Below are positions 1 through 9,840 of a stretch of 64,000 nt of DNA, one piece after another. Numbering within the stretch: position 1 is the stretch's first letter; every line of letters starts with the position of its first letter. The translations under genes and the position numbers were made by a program. This DNA is from Hesseltinella vesiculosa (taxonomy: Eukaryota; Mucoromycota; Mucoromycetes; Mucorales; Cunninghamellaceae), in the NCBI GenBank assembly GCA_002104935.1, contig MCGT01000048.1, forward strand, positions 1-64,000, in the 5' to 3' direction. The notes beneath the pieces were generated by a model that made no database searches, was not told where the DNA came from, and saw only the letters and a list, made by a program, of their open reading frames with translations.

Positions 1-1005
1 TGGGCATCCAACAAATTTGTATTGTTTGCGGCCATGTGTGAAGGCAGTCTTGTGTTGATCGTCGGGATGGATCATGAAGCGATGAAAAGCCGACTTAAGA
101 TCAAGAGTGGTAAAAACGGCAGCTCCTGAAAGTTGATCAAAAATGTCCTGGACGAGAGGAATGGGGAAGCGATCGTCGGGCAGGAGAGCATTGATATGAC
201 GAGGATCAAGGCATGGTCTGTGGCCTGTTTTGTTTCCTTCAGCATCCTTTTTTGGTGCAAAAGTGATGGGAGAGTTCCATTGGGAATCCGGCGTGGTCAT
301 CTGAATGATGATGCCATCACGTAGCCATTGTTGGACAACTTCGTCGACAACAGGGAAGAGAGCAGGAGGTGTGCGATATTGTCGCCGATAGGCTGTGGCG
401 CCTGGGGCTGTGTGTAGCCTGACGATGGATGCAGGGATAGTGCAAAATGCATCGCTGGGAATTTCCTGATTAGCATCAATGAGAGGTTGAAGAAGACGCA
501 TCATGGTTGCGCGTTGACTATCAGAGCCTACTGGTGAATCATTGGCTATAGGAGGAGTGATGTCCAATGCATGGGAATCATCACGTAGAGGTTGCATATG
601 AAGCGAGTCAGAATTAGGATCAGTGAGCGAGGCCAGTCCTGTGATGCCAATTCCTAGTTTAGGAATGAGATCCATACCAATGAGGATAGGCGGGTCGCTA
701 GGGTTCATTGAGATCACCTCGAATCTGTGCTCGGTGGGACGTTGGTTGTGAACAACGTGGAGAAGATCTGTAATGCCTGATCTTTGTTTAGATTCTCCTT
801 CGAAGACAGAATGAATGCGTCCTCACATGCGTGCACGTGATGGTGGGCAGATATTTATTGAGGAAGAGAGGGGAGATGGCAGAGATCTCTGACCCTGTGT
901 CCAAGAGAGCTATTGTGCTATGTCCATTGATGGAAATCGGAAAATGGATCGAAGAAGGCACGTCAGTGAACAATGGAATATTCATGGCTTTTCGCTTAGT
1001 TGCTC

Positions 1006-2565
1006 TTATGGAGTAGGAACTGGGCTTACATGGCTGGCCAGGGCGTTATTAGCCAGGATGGCGTCAACCATAGCCTGCGAGGGCATAATGGCCGGAGCCA
1101 TGGTGCGACGGGGAGTGCCTTTGCGCTGGTAACTGCGACGCATCCGACGGGAATGGGATCTTGTAGATGGCGGCATGTTGGAAGTCATGTTCCGATCACT
1201 GCGTCGCCGATTGTCATCGCGGGACGGCTTAGTAATGGTAGTGAGGGTCCGTTGTGGACGAAGTCGACATTCATGAGCGTGATGGGCCACAGGGGTACTA
1301 CCATGATTAGGGCAAGTACCTCGGGCCGGACGTAAGCGGCTTGGCATTGGAGTGCGAGATGTCTCAACTCTGGGAAGGGAGTTCCCAGTGGGCATAGCTC
1401 TGAGGAAATTGGCGACATGTGGATCGCTGGGGCCAAAGGTTGTCTCAAAAACGGGAGAGTTTATGAGATTTGTCACTGTCGTGAAGAGTGCACCCATGGT
1501 GTATTGCTCTGAGGAAGTAGCAATGATAGTGCCCAGCTGCAACTTCAGAGAAGGATGCTGATGCAAGGATTGCACGAATTTGGCAGGGATAGTAGTATCG
1601 TCCTGCAAGTTACCATCAATCACCAGTTGGTTGAACTGAGAGAGGTAGGAACGCAGAGTGGTGGTCTTAGGTTGGTAGACCATATTCTCGATGCGTTGGA
1701 GATGATACTGCGTGCAAGCGCCTGTGCCACATACTTCGGTGAGCAACTGACGTGCCTGAGTCCAAGTGACCTCACGCAAGGGGCGATCCTTAATGGCACC
1801 AGTGAAAGATGACCATTGATGACGAGCAAGGCCAGGCTGAACGACGCGTGCCCATTCAGTGTCAATGTATGATTGACGACCTTGGCTTGAAATGAAGACT
1901 TCAACATCATAAAGATATTCGTCAATGGTCGTGTAGGCCTTCTTCAGAGGCTGGAAAGAATCATCCTCACGCTGGTAAGCGTATTGGAAAACGGGCACAT
2001 TGCGTAGATCGTAGTTATGCGCGCGTACGACGACTGGGGTCTGATGCGAGGAGTAGGAAGAATGATCAACCTCAGACGAGAGGCTGTCTCGTTGGAGTCG
2101 TGAGGGACATAAGGTAGCGAGATCTTCCTGGGCTAGGAATAGCTGACGTTGCAAGAAACGGGAACGTTCTCGCGCCCGTTGGTAAATTTCATCAGGAACT
2201 GGAGGGTCTTGCAGTGCGAGCGCGATGCTGGCTTTGCTTTCGCGAGCCAGTCGGCAGGCAAGGGCCTGAATAGCCTTTTCCAGTTCAGATACCTGCTCAG
2301 CCAGGGTCTGTTCAGTGTCAGGGGTGACGGAGGAACGACACGACATGGTCATGTTAATAGCATCAGTTGCCTCTCCATTGGAAGGACCGACAGGGGCTTC
2401 TTCCATAGTGGCGTCTTCCTGAGAAGGCATGGCCACAGGGGAATTGACTGGTAAGACGATGGGAGCAGGGCTGGAGATGTCATCAGCTTGATAGGTTGCA
2501 CGCATACTGGGAAGAGTGTTCTCCACAGTATGGGCTACGTTGCGTTGGTTACGCGTGAGAGTCAT
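1006..2565 (-). pseudogene. Gag-Pol polyprotein, Gag part (frameshifted copy)
   Basis: The Gag frame opens at 2565 with an acidic N-terminal region (about residues 1-150) and a helical stretch. A retrotransposon-Gag domain follows (about residues 185-380, with a WTQARQLL-type segment), and then a basic tail rich in Arg and Ser. The tail holds a zinc-knuckle-like C-x2-H ... H-x4-C cluster rather than a classical CCHC. The frame ends at 1006 because the plus copy has four C's at 4340-4343 where this copy has three G's on the plus strand (1041-1043). The protease part then continues in another frame (788-985), where two more one-base losses occur. In the plus copy Gag and Pol form one uninterrupted frame, so this family normally makes a single polyprotein. 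Confidence 0.85.
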
Positions 2566-3077
2566 TTGACGAGGGGAGAGAAAAAAAATCAGGCTGAGTG
2601 AAAATTGATGGAGTGTATCAATTTGATTTCAAACTCGGCTGTGGAACGCACGTGTGTCTTCGGAAGAGTTTTCCGTGTGCAGCGTGTGGTCAAAGAGAAA
2701 AAAAAAATTTCAGCAGTGACGTGGCAGAAAAGCGTCTGGGGCTTATTCCGATGTGATAAGAACAGAACACAAGAAAAAATTTTCTTGTGTAATACGGACG
2801 ATTGCGTATTAGAATGGGCTCAAGTCAGTAAGACGAGCAAGACAAGTGTATCTGTCTGATGGAACTCTAGTCAGTAGGACGAGTAAAGGATCGATTGCAG
2901 AGCGCGGAGCTGGCGGCAAGATCAGATTAAGATGTCTACAGAGCTACGGTAGTAGCAGGCGGTAGAGAAGTGTAGAAGTTTGTCGTGCTGTGAAGCAATG
3001 GACAAATACAACAATGTTTTGTTGAAGTAAGGAAACGATGTAGTCAGGAAGAAGTACAAGGTATTCACTTAAAAAAA

Positions 3078-3267
3078 TATGAAAAACACACGGTTTGGAA
3101 TAAGTGAGACCAAAAAGTAGTGTTTTTATTCTCGAGAATGAGATTCGGAAAAGAAGAGAGGTTGTAATAGAAGTTGAGAATTTATAGGGGAGACGGAGAT
3201 TGCAATCTGAGATGATGAATGGGATGAGAGGACCGATGATGTGAGACGTGCCAATAAATGAGTGATA

Positions 3268-3310
<43 letters not shown>

Positions 3311-3319
3311 TATTTAACA
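3078..3319 (-). repeat. 5' LTR of the minus-strand chromovirus
   Basis: This 242-bp LTR runs, in element orientation, from TGTTAAATAC to TTTTTCATA. It matches the LTR at 8363-8603 except for the length of a homopolymer: 39 T's here (3271-3309) against 38 A's there. It carries a TATAAA box and an AATAAA signal in element orientation. The outer end abuts Gag-internal sequence of the plus-strand copy at 3319/3320. Confidence 0.9.
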
Positions 3320-6300
3320 ATTCTTCCTACTCCTCGCATCAGACCCCAGTCGTCGTACGCGCGCATAACTACGATCTACGCAATGTGCCCGTTTTCCAAT
3401 ACGCTTACCAGCGTGAGGATGATTCTTTCCAGCCTCTGAAGAAGGCCTACACGACCATTGACGAATATCTTTATGATGTTGAAGTCTTCATTTCAAGCCA
3501 AGGTCGTCAATCATACATTGACACTGAATGGGCACGCGTTGTTCAGCCTGGCCTTGCTCGTCATCAATGGTCATCTTTCACTGGTGCCATTAAGGATCGC
3601 CCCTTGCGTGAGGTCACTTGGACTCAGGCACGTCAGTTGCTCACCGAAGTATGTGGCACAGGCGCTTGCACGCAGTATCATCTCCAACGCATCGAGAATA
3701 TGGTCTACCAACCTAAGACCACCACTCTGCGTTCCTACCTCTCTCAGTTCAACCAACTGGTGATTGATGGTAACTTGCAGGACGATACTACTATCCCTGC
3801 CAAATTCGTGCAATCCTTGCATCAGCATCCTTCTCTGAAGTTGCAGCTGGGCACTATCATTGCTACTTCCTCAGAGCAATACACCATGGGTGCACTCTTC
3901 ACGACAGTGACAAATCTCATAAACTCTCCCGTTTTTGAGACAACCTTTGGCCCCAGCGATCCACATGTCGCCAATTTCCTCAGAGCTATGCCCACTGGGA
4001 ACTCCCTTCCCAGAGTTGAGACATCTCGCACTCCAATGCCAAGCCGCTTACGTCCGGCCCGAGGTACTTGCCCTAATCATGGTAGTACCCCTGTGGCCCA
4101 TCACGCTCATGAATGTCGACTTCGTCCACAACGGACCCTCACTACCATTACTAAGCCGTCCCGCGATGACAATCGGCGACGCAGTGATCGGAACATGACT
4201 TCCAACATGCCGCCATCTACAAGATCCCATTCCCGTCGGATGCGTCGCAGTTACCAGCGCAAAGGCACTCCCCGTCGCACCATGGCTCCGGCCATTATGC
4301 CCTCGCAGGCTATGGTTGACGCCATCCTGGCTAATAACGCCCCTGGCCAGCCATGTAAGCCCAGTTCCTACTCCATAAGAGCAACTAAGCGAAAAGCCAT
4401 GAATATTCCATTGTTCACTGACGTGCCTTCTTCGATCCATTTTCCGATTTCCATCAATGGACATAGCACAATAGCTCTCTTGGACACAGGGTCAGAGATC
4501 TCTGCCATCTCCCCTCTCTTCCTCAATAAATATCTGCCCACCATCACGGTGCACGCATGTGAGAGACGCATTCATTCTGTCTTCGAAGGAGAATCTAAAC
4601 AAAGATCAGGCATTACAGATCTTCTCCACGTTGTTCACAACCAACGTCCCACCGAGCACAGATTCGAGGTGATCTCAATGAACCCTAGCGACCCGCCTAT
4701 CCTCATTGGTATGGATCTCATTCCTAAACTAGGAATTGGCATCACAGGACTGGCCTCGCTCACTGATCCTAATTCTGACTCGCTTCATATGCAACCTCTA
4801 CGTGATGATTCCCATGCATTGGACATCACTCCTCCTATAGCCAATGATTCACCAGTAGGCTCTGATAGTCAACGCGCAACCATGATGCGTCTTCTTCAAC
4901 CTCTCATTGATGCTAATCAGGAAATTCCCAGCGATGCATTTTGCACTATCCCTGCATCCATCGTCAGGCTACACACAGCCCCAGGCACCACAGCCTATCG
5001 GCGACAATATCGCACACCTCCTGCTCTCTTCCCTGTTGTCGACGAAGTTGTCCAACAATGGCTACGTGATGGCATCATCATTCAGATGACCACGCCGGAT
5101 TCCCAATGGAACTCTCCCATCACTTTTGCACCAAAAAAGGATGCTGAAGGAAACAAAACAGGCCACAGACCATGCCTTGATCCTCGTCATATCAATGCTC
5201 TCCTGCCCGACGATCGCTTCCCCATTCCTCTCGTCCAGGACATTTTTGATCAACTTTCAGGAGCTGCCGTTTTTACCACTCTTGATCTTAAGTCGGCTTT
5301 TCATCGCTTCATGATCCATCCCGACGATCAACACAAGACTGCCTTCACACATGGCCGCAAACAATACAAATTTGTTGGATGCCCATTTGGTCTCAAACCC
5401 ATCTCCAATATTTTTCAACGAGTCATGCAAACTCTCTTAGCTGACTTCGATTTTGCTCTCAACTTTGTTGATGATATCATTATATTCTCCAAAGATCTTG
5501 GCACGCACATGCATCATGTTGCCCAAGTGCTACGCATTCTGAACAATGCCAATCTCGTCTTGAACCCTGACAAATGCCACTTTGCCCACTCCGCTGTCAC
5601 CCTCCTAGGACATTGCGTCTCGAGTGCTGGCATCCAAATTGACCCTCGCAAAGTTTCCAATGTCCAGGACTGGCCTCTGCCGCAAACAGGCAAGGACATC
5701 CAACGATTCCTAGGACTGGTCAATTACTTCCGTTCTTTTATACCTCGCATTTCCACCATCACCCGTCCACTTGATGCACTTCGTCACGAAGGTCCCATTG
5801 CTCATCTCTGGACAGAGGAACACAGCCGAGCATTTTTCGCACTGAAAAATATCCTCCTTGAAGCGCCCATCCTTCATCCACCTGATACCTCACTTCCATT
5901 TTATGTTGCCACGGACGCGTCCAACTCAGGTATCGGTGCTGTTCTGTTCCAATTGGACCCTATTACCAATCACAAACGCTACCTCCAATTCGTGGCTCGT
6001 TCACTGACAAAAGCTGAATGCAACTACTCTACCACGAAGCGTGAACTGCTTGCCATCGTCTTCTCGCTGAAGAAGTTCCGTCAATATCTGTGGGGTACAC
6101 CCTTCACACTCTTCACAGATCATCGTGCCCTTACATATCTACATACACAGACCGATGTGAATCCCATGATGAGCAACTGGCTGGACACCTTGCTTGACTT
6201 CACCTTCACCATTGTCCACCTTCCTGGTGTCGACAACCAGCTTCCTGACGCTCTTTCACGTCTTTTTCCTCCGCAAAAGGAGCTGGTGGGGGGCAATAAT

Positions 6301-7881
6301 AGTCGCAATGGTTCGTCTCCCAACAAAAGAAAAACACGCAAGCTGACCACCAGCGCACACTCTCGCACAGAAACTACAGATCATGAATCCATATTACATG
6401 GCAGTACCACTGCCACCAACACAGTTGACCTTGATCTATTCACACCAAAGGAGACTGTCATCAAACGGCCCCACATCCGCAACCTCGATGATGAAACTCT
6501 CGAGCAACCTGCCACAGATGATGAACGACAAGACATCCTGCAGACACAGCACTTGAAAGGCCACTACGGTGCCACTGCCATGGTAAAGGCTATCAAAGCC
6601 ATGGGCATCACTTGGCCCAACATCACCAGGCAAGCACAAGCCTTGGCACAGGCATGCCCACAATGCATGCGATTCAACGTGTCTAGAAATGGTTACCATC
6701 CTCTTAAATCTATCGAAGCGAAAGCTCCAGGCAACCACTTTGCCATTGATTTAGCTGGTCCATTTCCCACATCATACGCAGGCAACCACTACCTCTTCGT
6801 CATCGTTGACATCTTCTCCAAATACGTGATTCTGGAAGCCATCCCAGATAAGACTGCACTCACAGTCTCTAACGTCTTGTACAAAACTTTTTGCCAATAT
6901 GGTTTCCCGCAAATCATACAATCAGACAATGGCAAAGAATTTGTTAATGAACTGGTCAGAAATCTACACAGCCAGAAGGGCATTGACCATCGTCTCATCA
7001 CTCCTTATCATCCTCGAGCCAACGGAGCTGCTGAGCGTGTCGTAAAAACTACCACCACCATGCTTGCTAAGATGGTTGACACCCAGCTTAGAGACTGGGA
7101 CTTCCATGTTCCCACCATTGCCCTGCACTACAACTCACAGCCCCACTCAATGACAAACACGGCGCCCTATACACTTTTTTTCTTCCGAAAAAATAACGCC
7201 CTCATTGACTATCGCGAACCACATCAGAACTCGCCTGAGAAAAACATTCCTCTCCTTGATCAACCTGTTGACCTTAAGGCCATAGAGGAAAAGTTCGCTG
7301 AGCTTGAGCACATAGTTATTCCTGCCATCTCCGAAAGGCAACGTAACCTGAGACATGCTATCCAGAGCAAATATGACAAAAAACACATGACCACGTCATT
7401 CCAGGTCGGAGATCTTGTAGCCACTCAAGAACCCTTGCTCACCTCCAAACTAGAACCAAAATATCATGGTCCCTTTGAAGTCGTTGAGAAAACCAAAGGC
7501 GGTTCTTACTTACTCAGAGACATCCACCTCAATGAGCAACTAAAACAACGCTATGCTCCCTCTCAACTTAAGCTCGTCGCTCGAGCTGGTCATCACACAA
7601 ACGACCAGGTTGAAGATGAGGAATCCTATGAGATCGATCAGATCCTCGATGACAAGAAAGACTTCAATGGTCGTCATCACTATCTCGTAAGTTGGAAAAA
7701 CTATTCCCTGAGCACAATCTTTGGATTCCTGAATCCAACTTCAACCAGAAGCAAATCCTTTTTGACTACTGGAAAAACAAAGGCAACGCCTTGCAAAAAC
7801 CTCTGCATCCTAGACGCAGCCTCAGAGCTGCACGTCATAACAGGAAGCGATCATAGTCATGGAAAACCTGAAATGACTTGA
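3320..7881 (+). pseudogene. Gag-Pol polyprotein: Gag, PR, RT, RNase H, integrase, chromodomain
   Basis: This is a single long frame without stops. The open frame also runs upstream through the neighbouring LTR poly-T tract, but that poly-Phe start is not real. Aspartic protease shows DTG near 4483. Reverse transcriptase shows the LDLKSAFH segment and the catalytic FVDD at 5464-5475. RNase H shows the ATDAS segment near 5910 and FTDHRALTYLH near 6115. Integrase has an H-x3-H ... C-x2-C zinc module (about 6550-6665) and a D, D, E triad near 6748, 6925 and 7033, followed by a GPF/Y-type segment. A chromodomain starts near 7627 (YEIDQILDD) but loses frame at the CCC run 7706-7708. The frame that restores the family C-terminus would stop at 7856, whereas the frame as read stops at 7881. 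With the N-terminus also cut off, this copy is defective. Confidence 0.92.
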
Positions 7882-8350
7882 GGATGACACTCTTGCGTTA
7901 CCCCTCGCATAATCATAGTGTCACTGTGGAATGATGATAAACCACACCCGAAAGAAACTGACTGCAGAAATATCCTTACTGGTCATTTCTAACAGCCTTG
8001 ACAAAATCCGCTCTGTCATGACTTGCTGTAACTGTGAGCCACATGATGAATATCCTAGGCGTCATTGACTCAGGCCTCCACACACTGACAATGACATTCA
8101 TCACATTATAAGAGTTGATGTACCCATTCTGCCTAAGTGCCTGCCGAACGCGTCTTCCTCACCGCAAAAGCTTAGTGGAGTAGCTAACCACACATGAGCC
8201 AAGCAAGAGGAATCGACCTCCGCAACTTCAATCGATACCGCAACAATAAGCCGGTCTATGCCAATTTAATCGATCACGAAGCGCACTGTACTTTCCAGCA
8301 GTAGATCATGTTCATGTCTCCAGAGGCATTCTAACGGGCTGATCGAACCT

Positions 8351-8362
8351 GGTGGGGGGCTA
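8351..8362 (+). other. Polypurine tract next to the 3' LTR
   Basis: A G-rich stretch (GGTGGGGGGCTA) lies directly before the LTR start at 8363. This is where LTR retrotransposons prime plus-strand DNA synthesis. The position and composition are seen directly; the function is inferred from the family. Confidence 0.75.
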
Positions 8363-8371
8363 TGTTAAATA

Positions 8372-8413
<42 letters not shown>

Positions 8414-8603
8414 TATCACTCATTTATTGGCACGTCTCACATCATCGGTCCTCTCATCCCATTCATCATCTCAGATTGCAATCTCCGTCTCCCCTATAAA
8501 TTCTCAACTTCTATTACAACCTCTCTTCTTTTCCGAATCTCATTCTCGAGAATAAAAACACTACTTTTTGGTCTCACTTATTCCAAACCGTGTGTTTTTC
8601 ATA
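8363..8603 (+). repeat. 3' LTR of the plus-strand chromovirus
   Basis: This 241-bp LTR opens with TGTTAAATAC, then a run of 38 A's (8373-8410), then GGGTATCACTC, and ends in TTTTTCATA. A TATAAA box lies at 8495-8500 and an AATAAA signal at 8551-8556. The order promoter then polyadenylation signal fits an LTR. The flanking bases after the LTR are GGGCC, which should be matched before the missing 5' LTR. Confidence 0.9.
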
Positions 8604-8704
8604 GGGCCGTACTTTCTCCATGGGCTGAGCCCCTTCCAGTATAGAGACAATCTTTAACTAAGAAATAAACCTTCTTCATACAAAAAAAAAAAAAAAAAAA
8701 AAAA
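8604..8704 (+). repeat. 3' end of a polyadenylated retroelement or retrocopy
   Basis: About 75 bp of unrecognised sequence ends with an AATAAA-type signal near 8665 and a run of about 23 A's (8682-8704). Another element begins directly afterwards. The pattern fits the 3' tail of an inserted, polyadenylated RNA copy. The source is not identified. Confidence 0.5.
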
Positions 8705-8819
8705 CTTCTCTTTCGCTTAAACTTCTCCCAATACTCGGGGTAAACGTTTAAGCAGCACTATCTTAGCAACTTCAAACAACAACAAACGCAGTACCTCGGC
8801 AACAACCAGCCAGCCTCCC

Positions 8820-9482
8820 ATGGAAGTGGACCAAGATAAACCTTGGACCACAGTGGGCCTGTCCTACCAACAGGTTCTTAAGAAGAACATGAAAACAGCG
8901 GAAGGTGCCGTGCCTAGACCCCTAACCAAACGAACCAACAATGGATCCAAGCAAAGGATGGAGTTGAAGACCATCTATGAAGACGACAACTATCGTAAAA
9001 TCAATTTGACGACAACAGCTGAAATGCTCATGATGAATGCTCTGACGCCGGGAGCTGTTGTGTTCGAACTAAACACAAACGATGTGAACTTGAAGCCAAT
9101 CAGCCGCCCTCACATAGCTTGTGCAACCACTGAGCCCCTGCCTGTAACACAATATTTATTAGTCACAGTCAGAGGACTCTGTTATGATTCTCCCTTCTTC
9201 CCCATCTGATTCTATAATCATATAAAAACCAACCACTTCGAATCTCGTATTCTTACAAACGACTTTGAACACCATACCAAGGCCTACGATATTATCGAAC
9301 AGCAGATCGGTCCTTTCAAGAGTCACGGTGGTCGCCCCATATTTAAATATGGAAGAGATAAGGCCAACAGAATGCTGATGGAAGTCATGTTCAAGTATGA
9401 TGAGGATACGAACACGGCTTTAAACAAAGGGTTGGACGTAAATGGAATCGTCTTTAAAGCTGTAAAATACGAGCATAAGTGA
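8820..9482 (+). pseudogene. Retroelement ORF1-like protein, split by a solo LTR
   Basis: The reading frame starts at 8820 and runs to 9082, where a solo LTR (9083-9257) and its duplicated AACGA interrupt it. It resumes in frame at 9263 and stops at 9482. Without the LTR it would encode about 160 residues: a basic N-terminal part followed by a GxIVFKAV-like C-terminal segment. I recognise no known domain. The setting, a poly(A) tail just upstream and LINE fragments just downstream, suggests a LINE or other retroelement ORF1, but this is inference. A host gene fragment is not excluded. Confidence 0.5.
9083..9257 (+). repeat. Solo LTR (second family) with AACGA target duplication
   Basis: The 175-bp element begins TGTGAACTTGAAG and ends CTTACA. 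It is flanked by AACGA at 9078-9082 and at 9258-9262. Removing the element and one copy of the duplication restores the surrounding reading frame. Related copies are at 9735-9840 (minus, partial), 12508-12630 (plus, partial) and 15390-15570 (minus). It contains a TATAAAA-like box near 9223. Confidence 0.85.
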
Positions 9483-9533
9483 GATGATCATCTACTAAAC
9501 AAAACAGAAAAGATCGCAGTTCACACCAGTCAA

Positions 9534-9729
9534 TGGTTCTCGAGCACCATTGACTCTCAAAAAATGAGCATCGGTTAATCCAGCAGCAATTGGATTGTCG
9601 ACATTCGGACTCCGTCCGATGTCACTTTATTATTTAGTTTTACGACTTTATTTATCTTTTTTCTTCTTCTTCATCTGAATACTCAATAAAATCTCACCTT
9701 TTGGTCCGATCATTGACGTATTCCACAAG
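9534..9729 (+). repeat. LTR-like dispersed repeat (third family), copy 1
   Basis: This stretch shares a long block with 12631-12767: a TTAATCCAGCAGC segment, a TTGTCGACATTCGG segment, an AATAAAATCTCACC signal and a GTATTCCACA-type end. The copy here is longer by about 30 bp near 9546-9568 and has extra T-rich sequence near 9630-9680. It looks like an LTR 3' part, but I could not find a target duplication. Boundaries are approximate. Confidence 0.5.
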
Positions 9730-9734
9730 AGGGA

Positions 9735-9840
9735 ATCATAACAGAGTCCTCTGACTGTGACTAATAAATATTGTGTTACAGGCAGGGGCTCAGTAGTTGC
9801 ACAAGCTATGTGAGGGCGGCTGATTGGCTTCAAGTTCACA
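9735..9840 (-). repeat. Partial LTR of the second family
   Basis: Read on the minus strand from 9840 this begins TGTGAACTTGAAG and matches the solo LTR at 9083 through the CTCTGTTATGATTC segment, then diverges. Together with 9083-9190 it forms an inverted repeat about 540 bp apart. The 3' part of the LTR is missing, and LINE sequence begins immediately at 9841. Confidence 0.75.

Larger units (their letters stand above)
1..3319 (-). mobile_element. Ty3/gypsy chromovirus, minus-strand copy, 5' part only
   Basis: On the minus strand this reads 5' LTR (3319 to 3078), an untranslated leader (3077-2566), Gag from the ATG at 2565, then protease and the start of reverse transcriptase, which leaves the window at base 1. 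Bases 1-2063 are an inverted, almost identical copy of 3320-5385. I noticed one substitution and three single-base deletions, near 790, 830 and 1043. The deletions break the Gag-Pol frame, so this copy is not coding-competent as read. The first ~170 Gag residues and the leader exist only in this copy. No clear tRNA primer-binding site follows the LTR. The rest of pol and the 3' LTR should lie to the left of the window. Confidence 0.9.
3320..8603 (+). mobile_element. Ty3/gypsy chromovirus, plus-strand copy, interrupted in Gag
   Basis: The plus-strand copy starts abruptly inside Gag at 3320. It continues through protease, reverse transcriptase, RNase H, integrase and chromodomain, a ~480-bp 3' untranslated region, a purine tract (8351-8362) and the 3' LTR (8363-8603). 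Its own 5' LTR, leader and first ~170 Gag codons are absent from the window. They should lie beyond the left edge if the minus-strand copy inserted into this one. The very high identity of the two copies implies recent activity. Confidence 0.9.

Noticed and set aside
3262..3319. Apparent N-terminus of the 1539-codon frame (Met-Ile-Pro then poly-Phe)
   Set aside because: It is the translation of the neighbouring LTR's poly-T tract read in the wrong strand. The true Gag start is elsewhere, as seen in the minus-strand copy at 2565.
1..5385. The large inverted repeat as a host palindrome, replication origin or rearrangement hot spot
   Set aside because: The exact LTR boundary at 3319/3320 is better explained by nested insertion. 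An assembly fold-back is less likely because the arms differ by several bases and only one arm has the LTR, leader and Gag start.
1000..5700. Many open frames opposite to Gag-Pol on both arms
   Set aside because: They are mirror-image shadows of the inverted retrotransposon copies and show no domain of their own.
9083..9840. A 760-bp DNA transposon with inverted ends
   Set aside because: The left end is a complete solo LTR with its own AACGA duplication, and the same LTR occurs alone elsewhere.
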